Shown here: in pieces, positions 26,510 to 35,103 of the stretch
Numbering within the stretch: the stretch's first letter is position 1
Layout: each line of letters starts with the position of its first letter
Program-made: the position numbers and the translations under genes
Source: Amycolatopsis sp. FDAARGOS 1241
GTDB lineage: Bacteria; Actinomycetota; Actinomycetes; Mycobacteriales; Pseudonocardiaceae
NCBI RefSeq assembly: GCF_016889705.1
Contig: NZ_CP069526.1
Location: forward strand, 5,828,001-5,892,000
Direction: 5' to 3'
Length of the DNA stretch: 64,000 nt
The notes under the pieces: model-generated
The model's database searches: none
Seen by the model: only the letters and a program-made list of their open reading frames with translations
Told to the model about the DNA's origin: nothing

Positions 26510-27385
26510 ATGAGATCGACTTCACCTGGCGGTCACGCTGCGGACACGGACGGTCTGCGGGCGAAGCGACACGCGGAGAACTTCCCGGTCGCACTCAAAG
26601 TGCTGCCCGGACGACTCCGCTCGGACCTGGAAGCGGTTTACGCCGTCGCCCGCACCATCGACGATGTGGGCGACGAGGCCGACGGTGACCGCACCGCGCT
26701 GCTGACGGAGTTCGGCGGCGAGCTCTCGGCCGCGTTCGACGGCGCCGAGCCCGCCCACGCCGTGATCCGTGGCCTCGTCCCGGCGATACGCGCGGGTCGC
26801 GTGGAGTACGAACCGTTCCGCCGGCTGATCGAGGCGAACCTCCAGGACCAGCACGTGACGCGGTACGGGACCTACGACGACCTGCGGGCCTACTGCCGGC
26901 TGTCGGCCGACCCGGTGGGGCGGATCGTGCTGCGCCTGTTCGACGTCGCGGATCCCGAGGCCGAGGAGCTGTCGGACCGGGTGTGCACCGCGCTGCAGCT
27001 GCTCGAGCACTGGCAGGACGTCGGCGAGGACTACGAGAAGGGCCGGATCTACCTCCCGCAGGAGGACCTCGAGGCGTACGGCGTCACCGAGGACGAGCTG
27101 GGTGCGGCGCAGGCTTCGCGCCGGCTGAGAGAGCTGATGCGCTTCGAGATCGACCGCGCCGCCGCCCTCCTGGGCAGCGGCGCTGGTCTGGTCGGGCTCC
27201 TACGCGGCTGGGGACGGCTCGCGGTCAGCGGCTTCATCGCGGGCGGGCTGGCCACCGTCGACGCGTTGCGGGACACGAACGGCAACGTGCTGGCGACGTA
27301 CGCCAAGCCGGGCAAGGCCGACGCGCTGGCGTGGCTGGTGTGGCTACAGGTGGGTGAGCCCAAGACGGGGAGGCGGTCGGATTGA
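26510..27385 (+). CDS. hpnC: Squalene synthase HpnC
   Basis: A 291-residue trans-isoprenyl synthase of the HpnC type, first gene of the hopanoid operon. In the HpnC/D/E route it converts the intermediate alcohol made with HpnD toward squalene. Features: RHAENFPVALKVLP at the start, YAVARTIDDVGDEA (first aspartate-rich site) and LEHWQDVGEDYEKGRIYLP (second site). ATG 26510 is chosen; GTG 26489 is also possible, and neither has a strong ribosome site. The stop overlaps hpnD by 4 bp. Length is typical. Confidence 0.95.
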   Translation: MRSTSPGGHAADTDGLRAKRHAENFPVALKVLPGRLRSDLEAVYAVARTIDDVGDEADGDRTALLTEFGGELSAAFDGAEPAHAVIRGLVPAIRAGRVEYEPFRRLIEANLQDQHVTRYGTYDDLRAYCRLSADPVGRIVLRLFDVADPEAEELSDRVCTALQLLEHWQDVGEDYEKGRIYLPQEDLEAYGVTEDELGAAQASRRLRELMRFEIDRAAALLGSGAGLVGLLRGWGRLAVSGFIAGGLATVDALRDTNGNVLATYAKPGKADALAWLVWLQVGEPKTGRRSD

Positions 27386-28239
27386 CGACGATCGAAGAGG
27401 CGTACGAGCACTGCGCCCAGGTCACCAAGGAGCAGGCGCGCAACTTCTACTACGGGATCCGGTTGCTGCCGCCCGACAAGCGCTCGGCGCTGTGCGCGGT
27501 GTACGCGCTGGCCCGCATCGTCGACGACATCGGTGACGGCGACCTCCCGGACGAGGCGAAGCTGCAGGGCCTGGCCGGAATCCGCAAATCGCTGGGTGAC
27601 CTGTCCGCGAGCACGGACCCGGTCTACATCGCGGTCGCCGACGCCGCGCGTCGCTACCCGATCCCGCTCGGCGCGTTCGAGGAGCTGCTCGACGGCGTCG
27701 AGATGGACGTGACCGGCCGCGAGTACGGCACGTTCGAGGAACTCGTCGAGTACTGCCGGTGTGTCGCCGGGTCGGTCGGGCGGCTGTGCCTGGGGGTGTT
27801 CGGCAACAAACCGGAGCCGGAGGCGCCGACGTACGCCGATGAGCTCGGGATCGCGTTGCAGCAGACCAACATCCTGCGTGACATCCGCGAAGACCTGCTC
27901 AACGGGCGCGTGTACCTGCCCAAAGAGGAGCTGCAGAAGTTCGGCGTCCAGCTGCGGGTCGGCGACGACGGTCGCCTGGCCGACGACGAGGGCGGCCTGA
28001 CCGCACTCATCCACGACAGCGCCGCGCGCGCCCGCGACTGGTACGCCCGCGGGCTCAGGCTCGTGCCTTCGCTCGACCGCCGCAGCGCCGCGTGCTGCAC
28101 GGCGATGTCCGGCATCTACCGCTCCCTGCTCGACCGCATCGACGACGAGCCTTCGCAAGTCTTCGACCGCCGGCTTTCGCTGTCGGGCCGGGAAAAGGCG
28201 GTGGTGGCGGTCCGCGCGCTCACCGGGATCGGCCGATGA
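27382..28239 (+). CDS. hpnD: Presqualene diphosphate synthase HpnD
   Basis: A 285-residue enzyme joining two farnesyl diphosphates into presqualene diphosphate. Motifs are NFYYGIRLLP, YALARIVDDIGDGDLP (first DxxxD-type site), GVEMDVTGREYGTFEEL, and QQTNILRDIREDLLNGRVYLP (second site). TTG 27382 follows GGGGAGGCGGTCGGA and sits inside the hpnC stop, so the two are coupled. The stop overlaps hpnE by 4 bp. It is complete and typical. Confidence 0.97.
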   Translation: MTTIEEAYEHCAQVTKEQARNFYYGIRLLPPDKRSALCAVYALARIVDDIGDGDLPDEAKLQGLAGIRKSLGDLSASTDPVYIAVADAARRYPIPLGAFEELLDGVEMDVTGREYGTFEELVEYCRCVAGSVGRLCLGVFGNKPEPEAPTYADELGIALQQTNILRDIREDLLNGRVYLPKEELQKFGVQLRVGDDGRLADDEGGLTALIHDSAARARDWYARGLRLVPSLDRRSAACCTAMSGIYRSLLDRIDDEPSQVFDRRLSLSGREKAVVAVRALTGIGR

Positions 28240-29588
28240 CGGCCGACGTCGCGGTGGTCGGCGGCGGGCTCGCCGGCATCACCACCGCACTGCGCTGCGC
28301 CGACGCCGGGCGCGCGGTGACGCTGTTCGAAGCCCGGCCGCACCTGGGCGGGCTCACGCACTCGTTCACGCGCGGCGACCTGCACGTGGACAACGGCCAG
28401 CACGTGTTCCTGCGCTGCTGCACCGCCTACCGCGAGCTGCTGGAGCGCCTCGGCGTCGCCGACCGCGTGATGCTGCAGCCACGGCTGGAGATCCCGATCC
28501 GCACGCCGGGCGCGACCGAGCCGACGTGGCTGCGCCGCGGGGACCTGCCCGCGCCACTGCACCTGGCTGCTTCGCTGCTGCGCTACGACCCGCTGCGCCC
28601 GCTCGATCGCGCCCGCTTCGCGCTGGCCGCGATCGCCTTGCGCCGCGTGGATCCGGCCGACGACCGCACCGACCGCCAGTCGTTCGGCGAGTGGCTGCGC
28701 CGGCACGGGCAGAGCGCCGCGGCCATCGAAGCGCTGTGGGACCTGGTCGGGGTCGCGACGCTCAACGCGACCGCCGACGAGGCCTCGCTGTCGCTGGCGG
28801 CGACGGTGTTCCAGGAGGGCCTGCTCACCGACCCGACCGCGGCCGACATCGGCTGGTCGCTGGTGCCGTTGCGCGAACTGCACGGCGATGCCGCGCTCGA
28901 CGCGCTCACCACGGCCGGCGCCGACGTGCGCACCGGCACGAAGGTGCGCTCGATCGAGCAGACCGGCAGCGGCTGGCGGGTGCGCACCGACGCCGGCGAG
29001 GCCGCCTTCGCCCAGGTCGTGCTCGCGGCACCGCCGCCCGTGACCGAGAAGCTCGCGCCGCCGGACGCGATCCCGTTGCCGCCCGGCTGGTCCGGCGGGC
29101 TCGGCAGCTCGCCGATCGTGAACGTCCACGTGGTGCTCGACCGGCACGTGCTGGACGAGCCCTTCGTGGCCGGGGTGCGCACGCCGGTGCAGTGGGTGTT
29201 CGACCGCACCGGCCAGTCGGGCCTGGCGTCGGGGCAGTACCTCGCGATGTCGCTGTCGGCCGCCGACGACCTGATCGACCTGCCGACGGCGCAGCTGCGC
29301 GAGCGGCTCCTGCCGGAGCTGACCGGGCTGCTGCCCGAAGCGCGCGGCGCCGAGGTGCTCGACTTCTTCGTGACCCGCGAGCGCCACGCGACGTTCCGGC
29401 CCGGCCCGGGCACGGCGTCGCTGCGCCCGCGCGCGGAGACGAACGCCCGCGGGCTCTACCTGGCCGGGGCGTGGACCGCCACCGGCTGGCCCGCGACGAT
29501 GGAGGGCGCAGCCCGCAGCGGTGCGGCCGCGGCGACCGCCCTCCTCGAGAAGAACGTGCACGAGGAAAAGGAGGGAGTCGGAGCATGA
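28236..29588 (+). CDS. hpnE: Hydroxysqualene dehydroxylase HpnE
   Basis: A 450-residue FAD-dependent amine-oxidase-fold enzyme that removes the hydroxyl group from hydroxysqualene to give squalene. The dinucleotide site VAVVGGGLAGITTALRCAD is at the N-terminus, followed by GGLTHSFTRGDLHVDNGQHV. The C-terminal FAD segment is LYLAGAWTATGWPATMEGAARSG. ATG 28236 overlaps the hpnD stop. Together with hpnC and hpnD it gives a complete squalene pathway. Its end overlaps the polyprenyl synthase start. Confidence 0.96.
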   Translation: MTADVAVVGGGLAGITTALRCADAGRAVTLFEARPHLGGLTHSFTRGDLHVDNGQHVFLRCCTAYRELLERLGVADRVMLQPRLEIPIRTPGATEPTWLRRGDLPAPLHLAASLLRYDPLRPLDRARFALAAIALRRVDPADDRTDRQSFGEWLRRHGQSAAAIEALWDLVGVATLNATADEASLSLAATVFQEGLLTDPTAADIGWSLVPLRELHGDAALDALTTAGADVRTGTKVRSIEQTGSGWRVRTDAGEAAFAQVVLAAPPPVTEKLAPPDAIPLPPGWSGGLGSSPIVNVHVVLDRHVLDEPFVAGVRTPVQWVFDRTGQSGLASGQYLAMSLSAADDLIDLPTAQLRERLLPELTGLLPEARGAEVLDFFVTRERHATFRPGPGTASLRPRAETNARGLYLAGAWTATGWPATMEGAARSGAAAATALLEKNVHEEKEGVGA

Positions 29589-30628
29589 CCGCCACCATGC
29601 GACCCGCAGCCACCGCTGCCCCGGCGGTGCCGGAAGTACTCGGCCGCACCCGTGACGCCGTGCAGCCCGCGTTGCGCGCGGCCGTCGACCGGCTGGACGA
29701 GACCAGCCGCGCCATCAGCGCCTACCACCTCGGCTGGACCGACGCCGACGGCACGCCCGTGAGCGGCAGCAACGGCGGCAAGGCCGTGCGGTCCGCGCTC
29801 GCGGTGCTCTCGGCGCTCGCCGCCGGCGCACCCCAGCAGACCGGGGTGCCCGGAGCCGTCGCCGTGGAGCTGGTGCACAACTTCTCGCTCGTCCACGACG
29901 ACCTCATGGACGGCGACACCGAACGGCGCCACCGCCCCACCGTGTGGGCGCTGTGGGGCGCGCCGAGCGCCATCCTGACCGGCGACGCGATGCTCGCGCT
30001 CGCGCAGGAAGTGGTGCTGGACAGCGGTTCTCCGCACGCGATCGCCGCGGGACGGCTGGTGTCGGAGACCACGCGCCGGCTCATCCACGGGCAGGTGCTC
30101 GACGTCCAGTTCGAACAGCGCGACGACGTGACACTGCCCGAGTGCGTGACCATGGCCGCCGGCAAGACCGGCGCGCTGTTGTCGGCGAGCTGCGCGATCG
30201 GCGCCGTGCTCGCCGGGGCGCCGGCCGAGGTCGTCGGCGCGCTCGCGGTGTTCGGCGAGGAGATCGGGCTCGCGTTCCAGCTCGTGGACGACGTCCTCGG
30301 CATCTGGGGCGACCCGGCGGTGACCGGTAAGCCGGTGTACTCCGACTTGCGGGCGCGCAAGAAGTCGCTGCCCGTCACCTACGCCACGACCCACGGCGGC
30401 GCCGCGGGCGACGAGCTCGCGAAGTGGCTCGCCGGCGGGGAAACCGGTGACGAAGCCGAGCTCGCGCGCGTCGCGGCGCTCGTGGAGTCGGCGGGCGGGC
30501 GCGAGTGGGCCACGGCCGAAGCGGCGCGCCGCGTCGAGACGGCCGAGCGCGCGGTCGCGGCGATCCCCGCCGGGCCGCGCGAAGAGCTCATCGGCATCGC
30601 CCGCTTCATCGTCCACCGGGAGGCGTGA
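29585..30628 (+). CDS. Polyprenyl (farnesyl-type) diphosphate synthase
   Basis: A 347-residue chain-elongating prenyltransferase. The first aspartate-rich motif is DDLMD at 105-109 and the second lies in FQLVDDVLGIWGD; KTGALL and GGKAVR motifs are also present. In actinomycete hopanoid operons the equivalent gene supplies farnesyl diphosphate to HpnD. The exact product length cannot be read with certainty. It is fully embedded between hpnE and shc with overlapping start and stop codons, so it is made with them. The N-terminus is alanine-rich and poorly conserved. Confidence 0.94.
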   Translation: MTATMRPAATAAPAVPEVLGRTRDAVQPALRAAVDRLDETSRAISAYHLGWTDADGTPVSGSNGGKAVRSALAVLSALAAGAPQQTGVPGAVAVELVHNFSLVHDDLMDGDTERRHRPTVWALWGAPSAILTGDAMLALAQEVVLDSGSPHAIAAGRLVSETTRRLIHGQVLDVQFEQRDDVTLPECVTMAAGKTGALLSASCAIGAVLAGAPAEVVGALAVFGEEIGLAFQLVDDVLGIWGDPAVTGKPVYSDLRARKKSLPVTYATTHGGAAGDELAKWLAGGETGDEAELARVAALVESAGGREWATAEAARRVETAERAVAAIPAGPREELIGIARFIVHREA

Positions 30629-32556
30629 TGACCCGGACCGTCCCCGAACCGTCCACTTCGGACTCACCCCGCGAACCGGTCCGCGCGCGGACGCCGGAGG
30701 AGGCCCTGGCCGCCGGGATCGAGTTCCTGCGCGGCGAGCAGCACGCGGCCGGCTGGTGGAAGGGCGAGCTCGCCACCAACGTCACGATGGACGCCGAAGA
30801 CCTGCTGCTGCGCCAGTTCCTCGGCATCCTCACCGAGCAGCAGAAGGAGGAGTCCGCGCGCTGGATCCGCTCGCAGCAGCGCGAAGACGGCACGTGGGCG
30901 AACTTCCCCGGCGGGCCCGCGGACCTGTCCACGACCGTGGAGGCGTGGGTGGCGCTGCGGCTGGCGGGCGACCCGGCCGACGCGCCGTGGCTCACCGCCG
31001 CCGCCGAGTGGATCCGCGCGAACGGCGGCCTCGAGGCCACCCGGGTGTTCACGCGGATCTGGCTCGCGATGTTCGGCCAGTGGTCGTGGGCCGATCTGCC
31101 GAACCTGCCGCCGGAACTGATCTTGCTGCCGTCGTGGTTCCCGCTCAACGTCTACGACTTCGCGTGCTGGGCGCGCCAGACGATCGTGCCGCTCACGATC
31201 GTCGGCACGGTGCGGCCGAAGCGGTCGCTGCCGTTCGACGTGAACGAACTGCGGATCGGCAAGCGCCCGAAGAAGTCGTCGGCGCCGTGGACGTGGGACG
31301 GGTTGTTCGAGAACCTCGACACCGCGCTGCACACGTACGCGAAGCTGCCGTTCAACCCGGTGCGCAAGGTCGCCCTGCGCCAGGCCGCCGAGTGGATCCT
31401 GGCCCGCCAGGAGGCCGACGGGTCGTGGGGCGGCATCCAGCCGCCGTGGGTGTATTCGATCCTCGCGCTGCACCTGCTCGGCTACCCGCTCGACCACCCG
31501 GCGCTCAAGGCCGGGCTCGAGGGCCTCGACGGGTTCACCATCCGCGAGGAGACCGAGCAGGGCTGGGTGCGCCGGCTCGAAGCGTGCCAGTCCCCCGTGT
31601 GGGACACCGCGCTCGCGATGACCGGGCTGCTCGACGCCGGCGTCTCCCCCGGCGACGAGATGCTCGTGCGCGCCACGGAGTGGTTGCTGGGCGAGGAGAT
31701 CAGCGTGCCGGGCGATTGGACGGTGCGCCGCCCGTCGCTCGCGCCGGGCGGGTTCGCCTTCGAGTTCGCCAACGACGGTTACCCCGACACGGACGACACC
31801 GCCGAGGTCGTGCTGGCGCTGCGGCGCATGGGCCGCCCGGACCACCTGCGCATCCGCGGCGCGATCGACCGCAGCGTGAAGTGGCTCGAAGGCATGCAGT
31901 CGAGCGACGGCGGCTGGGGCGCGTTCGACGCGGACAACACCCAGGTGCTGGCCACGAAGCTGCCGTTCTGCGACTTCGGCGCCGTGATCGACCCGCCGTC
32001 GGCGGACGTCACCGCGCACGTGGTCGAGATGCTCGCGGCCGAGGGCAAAGCCGGCTCGCGCGAGTGCCGCCGGGGCGTGAAGTGGTTGCTGGACAACCAG
32101 GAGGCCGACGGTTCGTGGTTCGGCCGCTGGGGCGCGAACTACGTCTACGGCACCGGTGCGGTCGTACCGGCGCTCGTGGCCGCGGGCATCCCAGCGGGCG
32201 ACGAGCGGATCCGGCGGGCCGTTAAGTGGCTGGCCGATCACCAGAACGCCGACGGCGGGTGGGGCGAGGATCTGCGCTCGTACGACGATCCGGTCAACTG
32301 GTCGGGCCGCGGCGAGTCGACGCCTTCGCAGACCGCCTGGGCGCTGCTCGCGCTGCTGGCCGCCGGCGAGCGGGATTCGGCCGTGGTGACGCGTGGTGTG
32401 GCGTGGCTGTGCGAGCGGCAGCGCGCTGACGGTGGCTGGGACGAGGACCAGCACACCGGAACGGGCTTCCCCGGCGACTTCTACCTGTCCTACCACCTCT
32501 ACCGCGTGGTGTTCCCGCTGTCGGCGCTGGGCCGGTACGTGCGGAGCGGCGCGTGA
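30628..32556 (+). CDS. shc: Squalene-hopene cyclase
   Basis: A 642-residue monotopic membrane cyclase turning squalene into hopene and hopanol. The catalytic DxDD motif is DTDD at residues 387-390. Multiple QW repeats are visible (for example QEADGSWGGIQPPW, QSSDGGWGAFD, QNADGGWGED, QRADGGWDED). The ATG overlaps the preceding stop by one base. Length matches bacterial cyclases of the hopanoid type. It is the central enzyme of the operon, and no sign of damage is seen. Confidence 0.98.
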   Translation: MTRTVPEPSTSDSPREPVRARTPEEALAAGIEFLRGEQHAAGWWKGELATNVTMDAEDLLLRQFLGILTEQQKEESARWIRSQQREDGTWANFPGGPADLSTTVEAWVALRLAGDPADAPWLTAAAEWIRANGGLEATRVFTRIWLAMFGQWSWADLPNLPPELILLPSWFPLNVYDFACWARQTIVPLTIVGTVRPKRSLPFDVNELRIGKRPKKSSAPWTWDGLFENLDTALHTYAKLPFNPVRKVALRQAAEWILARQEADGSWGGIQPPWVYSILALHLLGYPLDHPALKAGLEGLDGFTIREETEQGWVRRLEACQSPVWDTALAMTGLLDAGVSPGDEMLVRATEWLLGEEISVPGDWTVRRPSLAPGGFAFEFANDGYPDTDDTAEVVLALRRMGRPDHLRIRGAIDRSVKWLEGMQSSDGGWGAFDADNTQVLATKLPFCDFGAVIDPPSADVTAHVVEMLAAEGKAGSRECRRGVKWLLDNQEADGSWFGRWGANYVYGTGAVVPALVAAGIPAGDERIRRAVKWLADHQNADGGWGEDLRSYDDPVNWSGRGESTPSQTAWALLALLAAGERDSAVVTRGVAWLCERQRADGGWDEDQHTGTGFPGDFYLSYHLYRVVFPLSALGRYVRSGA

Positions 32557-34031
32557 CCCCGGCCGTGCTGTGCGCGCCGCTGCGCCTCGAGCGGGCCGCC
32601 CTGCGCGCGGCCGGACGTGAGGTGCACACAGTGCGCACGGGCCTCGGCCCCCGGCGGGCCGCGGCGACGGCGGCGCGGCTGCCGGCCGGGCCCCGGATCG
32701 TGGCGGGCCTCGGCGGCGGGCTCGCGCCGCACGTGCGCCCGGGGGACCTGGTCGTGGCCGACGAGGTGCGCGGCCCCGGCGGGGTGGTCGAGGTGCCCTC
32801 GGCTCCCCTGCTGGCCGGGGCGTTGCGGCGGCTCGGGCTGACGGTCCACATCGGACCGGTGCTCGGCACCGACCACGTGGTGGGCGAACGGGAACGGGAC
32901 TCACTGGCCGGCACCGGCGCGCTGGCGGTCGACATGGAGTCACACCGGCTGGCCGCCGCGGGTCAGCCGTTCGCCGTCGTCCGGTCCATCGTGGACACCG
33001 TCGGCGCGCCGCTGGCGCGGCCCGCCACGGTGGCCCACGGGCTGGCCGGGCTGCGCAGCCTGCGCGCGGCCGTGCCCGCGCTCACGGCGTGGGCGGCGGC
33101 GACCTCGCCGCGGCAGCTGCTGCTGGCGAGCCCCCGGTCGTTCTGCGCCGGTGTGGAGCGGGCCATCGACATCGTGGAGCGGGCGCTGGAGAAACACGGC
33201 GCCCCGGTGTACGTGCGGCGCCAGATCGTGCATAACACCCACGTGGTGCGGAAGCTGCAGGATCGCGGGGCCGTGTTCGTCGACGAGGTCGAGGAGGTCC
33301 CCGAAGGCGCGACGCTCGTGTTCGCCGCCCACGGCGTCACCCCGGCCGTGCGCCGAGACGCCGCCGACCGCGGCCTGGCGGTGATCGACGCGACGTGTCC
33401 CCTCGTGACCAAGGTGCACAACGAGGTCCGCCGCTACAGCAACCGCGGCGACACCGTGTTCCTCATCGGGCACGCCGAGCACGAGGAGGTCGAAGGGACC
33501 GTCGGGGAAGCCCCCGGCTCGGTCGTGGTCGTCGGCGACGTCACGGAAGCTCGCGCCGTGCCCGCACCGGCGACCGAAGGCGTGGCCTACACCATGCAGA
33601 CCACGCTGGCGCTCGATGAGGCCGAGGAGATCGCGTCCGTGCTGCGGACGCGCTTCCCCGGGCTGTCGGCGCCCCGCAAGGACGACATCTGCTACGCCAC
33701 CACCAACCGGCAGCGGGCGCTGCGGGCGATCGCGCGCGAGGTCGACCTCGTGCTGGTGGTGGGATCGGCGAACTCGTCCAACTCGCGCCGGCTCGTGGAG
33801 GTCGCCGAGCGCGAGGGAACCCCGGCTGTCCTGATCGACGGCAGTTCGGACATCGACCTGCGCCGCCTCGCGGGCGCGGGCCGGATCGGCCTCACCGCGG
33901 GCGCCTCGGCGCCGCCGCACCTCGTCGACGAGGTCGTGGCGTGCCTGGGCGGACTCGGGCCGGTCACCGTCGCCGAGAGCCGGCTGACGGAGGAAGAAGT
34001 CACTTTCACCCTACCTCGGGAGGTGCTCTGA
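32553..34031 (+). CDS. HpnG-like nucleosidase fused to IspH
   Basis: A 492-residue fusion. Residues 1-180 form a nucleoside-phosphorylase fold as in HpnG, which removes adenine from adenosylhopane (VAGLGGGLAPHVRPGDLVVAD, and VDMES near 127-130). From about 187 the protein is a complete 4-hydroxy-3-methylbut-2-enyl diphosphate reductase: the three [4Fe-4S] cysteines are C198 (SPRSFCAGVERAI), C282 (DATCPLVTKVH) and C380 (DDICYATTNRQ). The HAEHEEVEGT, TNRQ and SANSSNSRRL motifs are also intact. Thus the last MEP-pathway step, making the C5 precursors, is covalently joined to a late hopanoid step. GTG 32553 overlaps the shc stop. The frame is continuous with no sign of a sequencing join. Confidence 0.95.
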   Translation: MTPAVLCAPLRLERAALRAAGREVHTVRTGLGPRRAAATAARLPAGPRIVAGLGGGLAPHVRPGDLVVADEVRGPGGVVEVPSAPLLAGALRRLGLTVHIGPVLGTDHVVGERERDSLAGTGALAVDMESHRLAAAGQPFAVVRSIVDTVGAPLARPATVAHGLAGLRSLRAAVPALTAWAAATSPRQLLLASPRSFCAGVERAIDIVERALEKHGAPVYVRRQIVHNTHVVRKLQDRGAVFVDEVEEVPEGATLVFAAHGVTPAVRRDAADRGLAVIDATCPLVTKVHNEVRRYSNRGDTVFLIGHAEHEEVEGTVGEAPGSVVVVGDVTEARAVPAPATEGVAYTMQTTLALDEAEEIASVLRTRFPGLSAPRKDDICYATTNRQRALRAIAREVDLVLVVGSANSSNSRRLVEVAEREGTPAVLIDGSSDIDLRRLAGAGRIGLTAGASAPPHLVDEVVACLGGLGPVTVAESRLTEEEVTFTLPREVL

Positions 34032-34034
34032 GCC

Positions 34035-35036
34035 ATGGCCATGCCGTTGCGACAGTCCGTGCGGCTGGGCAGCTATCTGATGAAACAGAAGCTGCTGCGC
34101 AAGGAAAAGTTCCCGCTGCTGGTGGAGCTGGAGCCGCTGTTCGCCTGCAACCTCAAGTGCTCCGGCTGCGGCAAGATCGAGCAGCCGCACACGCTGCTCA
34201 AGCAGCGGATGCCGGTCGAACAGGCCGTGGGTGCGATCGAGGAGAGCGGCGCGCCGATGGTGTCCATCGCCGGTGGTGAACCGCTGATGCACCCGAAGAT
34301 CGACGAGATCGTGCGGCAGCTGCTCGATCGCCGCAAGATCGTGTTCCTGTGCACCAACGCCCTGCTGCTGCCCAAGCACATCCACAAGTTCAAGCCGCAC
34401 CGCAACTTCGCGTGGATGGTGCACATCGACGGGCTCGAAGAGCGCCACGACGCGTCGGTGCGCAAGGAGGGCGGTTTCCAGGCCGCCGTCGACGCGATCA
34501 AGCTCGCGAAGGAAAAGGGCTTCCGGGTCATGACGAACACGACGTTCTTCACCGGGGACACCCCGCAGGACGTGATCGACGTGCTCGACTACCTCAACGA
34601 CCTGGGCGTCGACAACATGCAGATCTCGCCCGGGTACGCCTACGAGAAGGCGCCGGACCAGGACCACTGGCTCGGCGTCCAGCAGACCCGCGAGCTCTTC
34701 ACGAAGGCCTTCGGCGGCGGCAACCGCAAACGCTGGCGGCTCAACCACTCGCCCGTGTTCCTCGACTTCCTCGAGGGCAAGCGCGAGCTGGAGTGCACGC
34801 CGTGGGGCATCCCGTCGTACTCGCTGCTCGGGTGGCAGCGTCCCTGCTACCTGCTCGACGACGGCTACGCCAAGACCTACCAGGAACTCATCGACGAAAC
34901 CGACTGGGACGCCTTCGGCCGCGGCAAGGACCCGCGCTGCGCCAACTGCATGGCCCACTGCGGCTACGAACCCACCGCGGTGATCGCCACGCTGGGCTCC
35001 CTGAAGGAATCGGTGCGGGCGGCAGTCGGGCACTGA
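34035..35036 (+). CDS. hpnH: Hopanoid radical SAM protein HpnH
   Basis: A 333-residue radical SAM enzyme that adds adenosine to hopene, giving adenosylhopane, the first step of side-chain extension. The cluster-binding CNLKCSGC (C38, C42, C45) and the SIAGGEPLMHPKID motif are present, and a C-terminal SPASM-like cysteine set appears in RCANCMAHCGY. The start at 34035 follows GGGAGGTGC. It is the last gene of the operon, 3 bp after the HpnG-IspH fusion, and closes with a strong hairpin. In the pathway, its product is the substrate of the HpnG domain encoded just upstream. Confidence 0.97.
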   Translation: MAMPLRQSVRLGSYLMKQKLLRKEKFPLLVELEPLFACNLKCSGCGKIEQPHTLLKQRMPVEQAVGAIEESGAPMVSIAGGEPLMHPKIDEIVRQLLDRRKIVFLCTNALLLPKHIHKFKPHRNFAWMVHIDGLEERHDASVRKEGGFQAAVDAIKLAKEKGFRVMTNTTFFTGDTPQDVIDVLDYLNDLGVDNMQISPGYAYEKAPDQDHWLGVQQTRELFTKAFGGGNRKRWRLNHSPVFLDFLEGKRELECTPWGIPSYSLLGWQRPCYLLDDGYAKTYQELIDETDWDAFGRGKDPRCANCMAHCGYEPTAVIATLGSLKESVRAAVGH

Positions 35037-35051
35037 GCGTTCGTGTTGCCG

Positions 35052-35087
35052 CGAAAAGCCGCGGGTCCGGTGACCCGCGGCTTTTCG
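35052..35087. terminator. Terminator hairpin after the hopanoid operon
   Basis: A 16-bp perfect stem CGAAAAGCCGCGGGTC with its complement and 4-base loop lies 16 bp after hpnH. The T-rich 3' side on both strands makes it suitable for both convergent transcripts. Confidence 0.9.
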
Positions 35088-35103
35088 TTGCCCGACCCGC
35101 CGA

